Below are positions 6,547 to 12,448 of a stretch of 13,278 nucleotides of DNA, one piece after another. This DNA is from Candidatus Altarchaeales archaeon (lineage in GTDB: Archaea; Altiarchaeota; Altiarchaeia; IMC4; QMZM01), in the NCBI GenBank assembly GCA_003663045.1, contig QMZG01000019.1, forward strand, positions 1 to 13,278, given 5' to 3'. The first letter of the stretch is position 1. The number at the start of each line of letters is the position of its first letter. A program made the translations under genes and the position numbers. The notes beneath the pieces are model-generated. The model searched no databases. It saw nothing but the letters and a program-made list of their open reading frames with translations, and had not been told where the DNA came from.

Positions 6547-7505
6547 TCTTTCTTTTGCATCTGTTCCTCTATCCACTTATATGTCTTTTCAAGCCCCTCT
6601 TCTAAACTTACACGTGGTTCCCATCCAAGCACCTTTTTTACTAATGTCAAATCCGCATTTCTACCTCTCACGCCCTGGGGGGCAGAAAGATCGTAATTTT
6701 TACTTATTTTTTTCCCAGAAATGTTTATAATTATGTCTGCTAGTTCATCAATGCTTACGAGTCTATCCGAACCAATGTTTAATGGTTTTGTATAATTTGA
6801 TTCCATAAGCATAATGCTTCCACGAACACAGTCATCTATATAACAGTAGGACCTTGTTTGTTTCCCATCGCCCCAGATCTCTATCTCCCCAGGGTTTCCA
6901 GCTTCAATAACCTTCCTAGAGATAGCTGCTGGAGATTTTTCTCTACCCCCTTTATAAGTCCCCTCTGGCCCGTAAATATTGTGGTAGCGGGCTATCCTCA
7001 TATCTAATCCAAAATCTTTTGCATATGCTTCACACATCTTTTCTGTATACAATTTTTCCCATCCATAAAAATTATCTGGATCTGCAGGATACGCATCCTC
7101 CTCTTTTAAAGGGGCCACATTTGCATCCGTCTGCTTATATGTGGGATATACACAGGCAGAAGATGAAAAGAAAAAGCGTTTTACTTCATTTTCCAGCGAT
7201 GCCTGTAGCATATTTGTATTTATCAAGATATTATCACGCATTACCTCCGCACCCACTGCGGTGATAAAGCCGATGCCCCCCATGTTAGCAGCAAGGTTAA
7301 ATACATAGTCTATGTCTTTAGTCGCTTTCAAACAGTTCTCCTTCTTTCTTAAATCTAGGGTAAGTTTTTCGGAATAATAAGGCTCTTCTAAATACCCATC
7401 CCATTTTATATCCACAACTCTCACAAAATTACCTTTTCTGTAGAGTTCCCTTGCAAGATGACTACCAATAAAGCCACCTGCACCCGTAACTAAAATTTTT
7501 TTCAT
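6543..7505 (-). CDS. GDP-mannose 3,5-epimerase-like NAD-dependent sugar epimerase
   Basis: A 320-residue short-chain dehydrogenase/epimerase of the extended type. The NAD-binding VTGAGGFIGS is at residues 6-15 and the catalytic YxxxK at Y147-K151. It follows plant GDP-mannose 3,5-epimerase closely: LAANMGGIGF (71-80), SSACVYP with C118 in place of the catalytic cysteine, YHNIYGPEGTYKGGREKSP (174-192), GDGKQTRS (212-219), LNIGSD (242-247) and QGVRGRNAD (277-285). All catalytic positions known for the plant enzyme (Cys, Tyr, Lys, a second Lys, Arg) have candidates. The expected reaction makes GDP-L-galactose and/or GDP-L-gulose from GDP-mannose; L-gulose occurs in some archaeal glycolipids. It starts and ends with 4-bp ATGA overlaps, and GAGG lies upstream as a plausible ribosome binding site. 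Confidence 0.85.
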   Translation of the reverse strand: MKKILVTGAGGFIGSHLARELYRKGNFVRVVDIKWDGYLEEPYYSEKLTLDLRKKENCLKATKDIDYVFNLAANMGGIGFITAVGAEVMRDNILINTNMLQASLENEVKRFFFSSSACVYPTYKQTDANVAPLKEEDAYPADPDNFYGWEKLYTEKMCEAYAKDFGLDMRIARYHNIYGPEGTYKGGREKSPAAISRKVIEAGNPGEIEIWGDGKQTRSYCYIDDCVRGSIMLMESNYTKPLNIGSDRLVSIDELADIIINISGKKISKNYDLSAPQGVRGRNADLTLVKKVLGWEPRVSLEEGLEKTYKWIEEQMQKKE

Positions 7506-8242
7506 TTTCTATCCTCTTTCAATTTTGGAAGGATATTATCATAATAATTTTTCTTAACCTTAAATAATTCCTTTAATGCATTCAATAGTGTATTAGGGGA
7601 GAATCTTGATTTTGAGCCTATGTAATGGATGGGAACCTCTATTGTTTTGAATCCTTTACAATAGTATCTCATTTCTGTTTGATAAAAGTGTCCAGTTGAG
7701 AGGAAGGCGTCAAAGTCAAATCGCTCAAGAACATCAGCTCTGAAGGCTTCAAATCCACTGGTCATATCCTTCAATTTTGTTCCCAGGTAAAGATTTGCTA
7801 TCTTTGTTCCAAGCCAGCTGATAAAAATCCTGTAATATGGGTGGTCTATGAATTTTCCACCTTTAATAAAACGGGAGCCGAATACACAATCATAACCCTC
7901 TTCTAGTTTTTCTATAAATCCCGGAATCTGCTCTGGCATGTGGCTATTCCCCGCGTCCATCTCTATTATATACTTTGCACCATTTTTCAATGCATATCTA
8001 AATCCATAAAAATAAGCGGGGATAGTGCCCATAGCATTTTTATTATAGAGAAGTTTTATTTTTCCAGGATACCGCTTTTCGAAATCCTCAATGATTTTTC
8101 GTGTATTGTCTTGTGAGTAGTCATCTATGACGGGTGTGACAAGTAAATCTTCTATTTCCAATTCCAGTATACGAGCGAGTGTGTTTGCAATTGTTTCTTC
8201 TTCATTACCTACGGGCATTACTACAAATGTTTTTTGGTTCAT
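7502..8242 (-). CDS. Family 2 glycosyltransferase, polyprenol-phosphate sugar synthase type
   Basis: A 246-residue GT-A fold protein without membrane spans. It opens FVVMPVGNEEETI, where this family usually has IPxYNExx, then VIDDYSQDNT around D40-D41. At the DxD position it reads MDAGNSHMP (D96-A97-G98), so the second aspartate is glycine. The later GSRFIKGG and MTSGFEAFR patterns are typical of dolichol-phosphate mannose synthase relatives. These move a sugar from a nucleotide donor to a membrane polyprenyl phosphate, but donor identity cannot be read from sequence. A strong ribosome binding site precedes it, and ATGA overlaps join it to both neighbours. The DxG change could alter metal binding or be normal for a subfamily. 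Confidence 0.82.
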   Translation of the reverse strand: MNQKTFVVMPVGNEEETIANTLARILELEIEDLLVTPVIDDYSQDNTRKIIEDFEKRYPGKIKLLYNKNAMGTIPAYFYGFRYALKNGAKYIIEMDAGNSHMPEQIPGFIEKLEEGYDCVFGSRFIKGGKFIDHPYYRIFISWLGTKIANLYLGTKLKDMTSGFEAFRADVLERFDFDAFLSTGHFYQTEMRYYCKGFKTIEVPIHYIGSKSRFSPNTLLNALKELFKVKKNYYDNILPKLKEDRK

Positions 8243-8901
8243 CCCCTAAATACCTCCTTTGCAATCCTCTTCAATATAATCCAGCCGTCACGAAATGTCC
8301 TCAATTTCCCTTCCCCCGAACGACGGGCCTTTTCATAACTTGGAACCTCTAAAACCCTTAGTTTATTTTTTGCAGCCTTTATTGATATTTCGGTTTCAAT
8401 TCCAAAGCCATCTGACTCAAGTTCGAGTTTTTCTATACAATCCCTTCTAAAAGATCTATAACCATAACAGAGATCTGAATAGTTCATTCCCCAGATTAGA
8501 TTTACGAGAAAGACGAAGAATTTATTCCCAATTCTCCTCAAAGGTGTTATGTCATCACTTCCACCACCCTGGATGAATCTTGAGCCCATGCAAACATCAA
8601 AGCCGCTTTCAATTCCAGCGACTAAGAGAGGTATCTCACTGGGAACATGAGAACAGTCAGCATCCATCATAATAACAATATCCCCAGTAGCTTTTTTCAT
8701 ACCCTTTCTCAAGGCAGAACCCTTTCCTATTTCATCAAATATCACCTTTGCCCCATGATCCTTTGCGATTTCTACCGTTCTGTCTTTAGAATAGCCATCA
8801 ACTACAATAATCTCATCCACATAATCTGGAAGCTCTTCCAATACCCGTGAAAGGTTTTTCTCTTCATTTAAAGTTGGGATGATAACCGAGATTTTACTCA
8901 T
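8239..8901 (-). CDS. Family 2 glycosyltransferase, DPM1-like
   Basis: A 220-residue GT-A protein with the canonical order: VSVIIPT-like opening (here ISVIIPTLNEE, residues 4-14), VVDGYSKDRT (33-42) and MMDADCSHVP with an intact DxD (D80-A81-D82). These are followed by GSRFIQGGG and LCYGYRSFRRD. The length is that of the catalytic domain alone, with no C-terminal membrane helices. It probably loads a sugar onto a polyprenyl phosphate. It overlaps the upstream NEW3-like gene and the downstream glycosyltransferase by 4 bases each. The two neighbouring transferases are only distantly alike, so they probably handle different sugars or acceptors and are not a recent duplication. GGAG directly abuts the ATG and is too close for a normal ribosome binding site, so translation is likely coupled. 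Confidence 0.85.
   Translation of the reverse strand: MSKISVIIPTLNEEKNLSRVLEELPDYVDEIIVVDGYSKDRTVEIAKDHGAKVIFDEIGKGSALRKGMKKATGDIVIMMDADCSHVPSEIPLLVAGIESGFDVCMGSRFIQGGGSDDITPLRRIGNKFFVFLVNLIWGMNYSDLCYGYRSFRRDCIEKLELESDGFGIETEISIKAAKNKLRVLEVPSYEKARRSGEGKLRTFRDGWIILKRIAKEVFRG
8252..8259 (-). promoter_or_regulatory. Strong Shine-Dalgarno for the second glycosyltransferase
   Basis: The minus strand reads AAGGAGGT with 9 bases to the ATG at 8242. This is the best ribosome binding site in the operon and confirms the start chosen there, even though the gene also overlaps the preceding stop. Confidence 0.7.
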
Positions 8902-9740
8902 CTCCTTTTCTTATAAAATTTGAGATAAAGAAAAACGGACAATAAAACAATAAAGGATATAGTCAAAATCCAAAATACTACACCAAATGGAATTTCTTCG
9001 CTTTCACTCTGTACGGTTCTACCCTCCACAACCTTAACTATCCCCATCGCAGTAGAAGAATAATGAATACCAGAATCTTCGTAATCTAAAGAAGCAAAAA
9101 CAACATAATTGCTTCCCGGGAGTGCACCAAATGATGAGATATCAAAATTTATTTTCTTCTCTTCTCTAGCGTTAAGCACTAAAGATTTTTCTTCGTTGTC
9201 TGCTTTTAATTCTCTGGGAATAAATAATTTTATTTTTAAATTATGGCCCCTTTGATCCATATTCCTGAGTTCTAATGTAAGTTTCTTGATCTCTTTATCC
9301 CCCAAGGTTATTCCAGAAATCCTTCCAGATATCTGAGATGATTTAAATTCTTTAAGAATTAAGGACTTTGGGAGTACTGAAGAGAAGGGATAGCCATTTG
9401 CATCCTTGTATTCTGTTAAAATCGCCATAGAATATCTCCCAGGTATTACATCCGAGTTTATTTTAATGTCAAAGGTTCCACTTTTGGGCATATTGGGATC
9501 TAACTCCCCTAGGAAGATTGGTTCAGAGCTGACACCTTCTGGTAACAAAAGGGAAAGCTGGACATCGTATGCCGGCTCATCCCCAGAGTTAAGCAGGGTT
9601 ATATTAACTGTAGTTTTATCCTCTTGAATGATTCTTTCCATAGTCACTTTATGACTCAATGTTATGTATCTTGCAGATACCGATGTTGTTAGGACTACTA
9701 AGAATAAAAAAACAAATTTTATGAGTTTCCTCGTTCTCAT
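8898..9740 (-). CDS. Secreted, membrane-anchored NEW3/CARDB-like protein
   Basis: A 280-residue protein with an N-terminal signal peptide (basic MRTRKLIK, hydrophobic core to about residue 20, then SVSA) and a single C-terminal membrane helix (about 250-273) ending in KFYKKRR. It would therefore sit on the outside of the cell with its tail inside. Between them are two beta-sandwich-like repeats: TVNITLLNSGDEPAYDVQL...LPEGV (44-70) and KLTLELRNMDQRGHNLKIKLFIPREL (153-178). This pattern is that of NEW3/CARDB-type Ig-like domains common in archaeal surface proteins. It is the first gene of the glycosylation operon, so it may hold or present the glycosylation machinery or its substrate at the membrane. 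That role is inferred; no catalytic motif is seen. Confidence 0.78.
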   Translation of the reverse strand: MRTRKLIKFVFLFLVVLTTSVSARYITLSHKVTMERIIQEDKTTVNITLLNSGDEPAYDVQLSLLLPEGVSSEPIFLGELDPNMPKSGTFDIKINSDVIPGRYSMAILTEYKDANGYPFSSVLPKSLILKEFKSSQISGRISGITLGDKEIKKLTLELRNMDQRGHNLKIKLFIPRELKADNEEKSLVLNAREEKKINFDISSFGALPGSNYVVFASLDYEDSGIHYSSTAMGIVKVVEGRTVQSESEEIPFGVVFWILTISFIVLLSVFLYLKFYKKRR

Positions 9741-9755
9741 TTTGTCACTAAAAAG

Positions 9756-9764
9756 TATTTATAG
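9756..9764 (-). promoter_or_regulatory. TATA box for the glycosylation operon
   Basis: The minus strand reads CTATAAATA, centred about 20 bases before the ATG at 9740. The transcript would be leaderless or nearly so, slightly shorter than the usual 25-base spacing. It lies immediately beside the TTACTA half-site array at 9770-9807. Confidence 0.45.
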
Positions 9765-9769
9765 ATAAA

Positions 9770-9807
9770 TAGTAAATTACTAATGATATTTAGTAATGAT
9801 ATTACTA
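9770..9807. promoter_or_regulatory. Operator-like array of four alternating TTACTA half-sites
   Basis: TAGTAA (9770-9775), TTACTA (9777-9782), TAGTAA (9791-9796) and TTACTA (9802-9807) alternate in orientation, giving three overlapping palindromes. The middle one has 8-bp arms (ATTACTAA 9776-9783 and TTAGTAAT 9790-9797) around 6 bases. The array fills the middle of the 91-bp gap between the divergent glycosylation and pilus-assembly operons, next to the minus-strand TATA box. A dimeric repressor or activator bound here could control both operons. No regulator gene is in the window. Confidence 0.55.
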
Positions 9808-9831
9808 GATTTATGAGATAAATAATGCAAG

Positions 9832-11385
9832 ATGGTTGAGGATAATGAGGAGGTAAAGGAGGAAAAAGAAACAAGCAAAGCGGAGGATACTGAAGAAAAG
9901 GAGATTGAAATAGAATCATATAATATACAGATGGGTGATATATCCATACCTGTCAGGATTATAGATACTGGTGATTATGTACTCCATTATAATGTATCCC
10001 TGCCAGAAATAGACTTCGTCACAGAGGCTCTTTTGGATGAGACTAAAAGAAGCCTGGTGAGTGAGATTCAGATAGAAACTAGAAATATCCTGGATCCAGA
10101 TAGATATACAGAATTAAAGAATAGGTTCTTAGAACGTTCTAAGGAAAAATTAAGAAATGTTTTGAAGAAATCGGTAGAAGAGGACATATCTGTTCTCAGT
10201 AGGATGATAGTGAATGATATGATAGGCCTAGGTGATATGGAATATCTATTGGCTGACCCCAAGATTGAAGAGGTTGTTGTTAACAGCAGCAGGGATGTGG
10301 TCTGGGTCTACCATAAGATACATGGCTGGGTAAAGACCAATATAATGATACCCTCTGAGGATATGATTATGAACTACTCATCTAGGATAGCTAGAGAAGT
10401 GGGAAGGGAAATAACACACCTTGAGCCATTGTTAGATGCTCATTTAGTGACTGGAGACAGGGTGAATGCTACCTTATTCCCCATATCAACTACTGGTAAT
10501 ACCATAACAATAAGGAGATTCTCCAGGACTCCTTGGACTATTGTGCATATGATCGATCCCAGATTCAAGACCATTAGTTCTGAGGCGGCTGCTTTTCTCT
10601 GGTTATCTATAGAATATGAGATGAGCATCCTAATAACTGGGGGAACGGCCTCTGGAAAAACCTCTATGCTCAATGCCCTAATGCCCTTCCTCCCAGCCAA
10701 TCAGAGGATAATCTCCATAGAGGATACCAGAGAATTAAATCTCCCCAATTATCTGCACTGGATTCCCCTCACTACTAGGCCTCCCACACCACAGGGCGAG
10801 GGCGAGGTTTCTATGCTTGATCTGGTGGAGAATTCTCTGAGGATGAGACCTGATAGGATAATCGTTGGTGAGGTAAGAAGAAAAAGGGAAACGGAGGTAT
10901 TATTTGAGGCAATGCATACTGGTCATAGTGTATATGGAACATTCCACGCATTGGGTGGTGGGGAAGTGGTTGAGAGGATAACCAGCCCACCAATGAGTAT
11001 CCCCCCTATTGTGATGGGTTCATTGCATATGGTCGTTACTCAGTATATAAACAGAAGAACAAGGCAGAGAAGGACATTTGAGATAGCAGAACTGGTAAGA
11101 AGGGAGTCAGAAATGCCACAATTAAACATAGTATATAAATGGCAACCACGTTCCGATACCCTTGAAAAGGTCTCACCAAGTGTCAGATTAAGGGAGGAAC
11201 TAGAAATATTTACTGGAATGACAGAAAGGGAAATTGAGGAGGATATACTTGGAAAGAAGAAAATATTAGAGTGGTTATTAAGGAAGAATATAAAAGAAGT
11301 TAATGATGTAGGTAAGATTATTACAGAATATTATATAGATAAAGAGACCGTTCTGGATCTAGTGGAGCACGATAAGGAATTATGA
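9832..11385 (+). CDS. Type IV pilus / secretion assembly ATPase (archaeal TadA/PilB-like)
   Basis: A 517-residue cytosolic hexameric ATPase of the GspE/VirB11 superfamily that powers pilus assembly. Walker A GGTASGKTS is at 270-278, the Asp box ISIEDTREL at 294-302, Walker B with RMRPDRIIVGEVR at 337-349, and the His box MHTGHSVYGTFHA at 361-373, all intact. The first 28 residues are a lysine/glutamate-rich acidic tail, then an N-terminal domain of about 200 residues as in archaeal members. It opens the plus-strand operon and is followed 3 bases later by the TadC-like membrane partner. Archaellum FlaI is a related alternative, but no archaellum accessory genes (FlaG/F/H) are near, so a pilus system is preferred. 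No ribosome binding site precedes the ATG, suggesting a leaderless or short-leader mRNA. Confidence 0.92.
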   Translation: MVEDNEEVKEEKETSKAEDTEEKEIEIESYNIQMGDISIPVRIIDTGDYVLHYNVSLPEIDFVTEALLDETKRSLVSEIQIETRNILDPDRYTELKNRFLERSKEKLRNVLKKSVEEDISVLSRMIVNDMIGLGDMEYLLADPKIEEVVVNSSRDVVWVYHKIHGWVKTNIMIPSEDMIMNYSSRIAREVGREITHLEPLLDAHLVTGDRVNATLFPISTTGNTITIRRFSRTPWTIVHMIDPRFKTISSEAAAFLWLSIEYEMSILITGGTASGKTSMLNALMPFLPANQRIISIEDTRELNLPNYLHWIPLTTRPPTPQGEGEVSMLDLVENSLRMRPDRIIVGEVRRKRETEVLFEAMHTGHSVYGTFHALGGGEVVERITSPPMSIPPIVMGSLHMVVTQYINRRTRQRRTFEIAELVRRESEMPQLNIVYKWQPRSDTLEKVSPSVRLREELEIFTGMTEREIEEDILGKKKILEWLLRKNIKEVNDVGKIITEYYIDKETVLDLVEHDKEL

Positions 11386-11388
11386 AAA

Positions 11389-12255
11389 ATGAAATCTGTA
11401 TTTGAATCCAAAAAAGTAAATACATTGATTAGCCCACTAAAGCCAGTTTCTCAGCAGATAGGTATGATGTTCCCAGAACTTGGTTGGGATCTTAAGAGGG
11501 CTGGTTACAAAATAGATGCTATATCGTATTTATCCATTGCTATGTTTATAGCCATGATGGTATTCATCATTAGTGCAATCCTCCTAGTAGCGCCACTTGT
11601 TATTAGAGGAGGCATAGACCTTTTTATAGGTATCTTAGGTTCTGGGGTTCTGGGCGTACTTTCCTTTGGCTATATCATGCTCATCCCAAGGTTGAAGATA
11701 GTGAGAACTGAAAGACAGATCGACAAACACTTAGAGTACATGCTAAAGGATATGCAGATCCAACTTACTGCTGGGATTCCATTATTTGATACATTTGTTA
11801 ATATTGCCAATGGGGATTATGGTGAATGCTCCACTATCTGCGGTAAGATTGTGCGGGAGGTACAATCTGGTAAATCTATTATAAATGTACTGGACGAATT
11901 TGGGCTGTTATCCTCCTCAGAATATCTGAGGAGGGTATTCTGGCAGATTGTAAATGCATTAAAAACTGGTTCAAATGTTACCATAGCATTGAAGGCAATT
12001 TCTAATGAGATCAGGGCAGAAAAGGAGAATAAGATAAGAAGCTATGGACAGGAACTCGGCCTTTGGTCATTAGTTTATATGATATTTGTCATTGTTTTTC
12101 CTTCTATGGGCGCCACCCTACTTTTAATACTTTCCAGTTTTATGGGGGGTTCGCTTATACAGGAATTCCATTTTTGGATTATACTGCTTGGGGTTATATT
12201 CTTTCAATTCATATTTATCTCCATTATAAGAAATAAGAGGCCCGATGTGGGTTAG
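11389..12255 (+). CDS. Pilus assembly membrane protein, T2SSF domain (TadC-like)
   Basis: A 288-residue integral membrane protein with one T2SSF domain. Hydrophobic helices fall at about 47-72, 76-99, 225-250 and 260-280. Between the second and third is the cytosolic helical bundle that contacts the ATPase: YMLKDMQIQLTAGIPLFDTF (117-136), GKSIINVLDEF (161-171) and ALKTGSNVTIALKAI (190-204), matching the 'LxxxLxaGxxLxxAL' and 'R.GgxL...L' patterns of the family. It sits 3 bases behind the ATPase gene. Pilus platforms of this type often use two proteins with one T2SSF domain each; the second is the truncated gene at 12433. An archaellum FlaJ-like protein is the alternative. Confidence 0.88.
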   Translation: MKSVFESKKVNTLISPLKPVSQQIGMMFPELGWDLKRAGYKIDAISYLSIAMFIAMMVFIISAILLVAPLVIRGGIDLFIGILGSGVLGVLSFGYIMLIPRLKIVRTERQIDKHLEYMLKDMQIQLTAGIPLFDTFVNIANGDYGECSTICGKIVREVQSGKSIINVLDEFGLLSSSEYLRRVFWQIVNALKTGSNVTIALKAISNEIRAEKENKIRSYGQELGLWSLVYMIFVIVFPSMGATLLLILSSFMGGSLIQEFHFWIILLGVIFFQFIFISIIRNKRPDVG

Positions 12256-12256
12256 A

Positions 12257-12278
12257 ATAAAAATGGTTTCCATAACAA
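12257..12278 (+). repeat. 22-bp direct repeat, copy 1 (TadB-like start region)
   Basis: This copy begins ATAAAAATGG and ends CCATAACAA, and is identical over exactly 22 bases to 12427-12448, 170 bases downstream. The bases on both sides differ. It starts 2 bases after the TadC-like stop codon and contains an ATG at 12263. That ATG opens a 9-codon frame, starting MVSIT as the real gene does and stopping at TAA 12290-12292. Confidence 0.9.
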
Positions 12279-12426
12279 ACCCTTTTCTTTAAGAAAGAAA
12301 AGTGTTTGTATTCCCAAAAGAAAATAAAATGAGCGACACGACCGAGCAGAGCTCGGGCGTGTGCCTGAGAGATTTCGTCTCTCAGCCACAAGATCAGCCA
12401 TATAGCCTCATTTCCCAATACGAAGG
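12279..12426. mobile_element. 148-bp hairpin-rich insert between the TadB-like start repeats
   Basis: This insert separates the two 22-bp copies and is unrelated in sequence to the NAD kinase insert. It holds three strong stem-loops in a row. CTTTTCTTT-AAG-AAAGAAAAG (12282-12302) is perfect over 9 bp. ACACG/CGTGT plus CCGAGC/GCTCGG around AGA (12336-12362) has one A-G mismatch. CTGAGAGA-TTTCG-TCTCTCAG (12365-12385) is perfect over 8 bp. The GC-rich middle stands out from the gene sequence around it. It supplies GAAGGA (12422-12427), a ribosome binding site 5 bases before the TadB-like ATG. A small non-autonomous element, an integration relic or a structured intercistronic RNA would fit. Confidence 0.5.
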
Positions 12427-12430
12427 ATAA
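12329..12430 (+). CDS. Possible 33-residue ORF inside the insert
   Basis: An ATG preceded by AAAATAAA opens a 33-codon frame (beginning MSDTTEQSSG, ending ISQYEG) that runs through both GC-rich hairpins and stops at TAA 12428-12430, 2 bases before the TadB-like ATG. Its stop could couple translation to the next gene. The palindromes constrain the sequence, so the peptide may be incidental. I recognise no family. Confidence 0.22.
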   Translation: MSDTTEQSSGVCLRDFVSQPQDQPYSLISQYEG

Positions 12431-12448
12431 AAATGGTTTCCATAACAA
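12427..12448 (+). repeat. 22-bp direct repeat, copy 2 (TadB-like start region)
   Basis: Identical to 12257-12278. This copy contains the ATG at 12433 that opens the TadB-like gene. Joining copy 1's left flank directly to this copy would leave a normal 7-base spacer after the TadC-like stop. Confidence 0.9.

Noticed and set aside
6547..6576. Upstream ATG for the GT75-like gene
   Set aside because: It would extend 10 codons into the epimerase gene. The ATGA overlap at 6546-6543 matches every other junction of the operon, and MKKAYLVFTT is a natural start.
11382..11394. ATGAAA repeated twice, 7 bases apart, at the TadC-like start
   Set aside because: Six bases in an A-rich stretch is within chance and should not be counted with the 13- and 22-bp start duplications.
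12355..12386. TPP (THI-box) riboswitch suggested by GTGCCTGAGAGA
   Set aside because: Only the CTGAGA word matches. The second conserved THI-box arm is missing and the downstream gene has no thiamine link; the word is one arm of a perfect hairpin.
1341..12448. Assembly artefact as the explanation of the 22-bp repeats
   Set aside because: Not excluded, and two repeats of equal length make it worth testing. However, the inserts are internally structured and the reading frames stay sensible, so I keep them as biological candidates pending read mapping.
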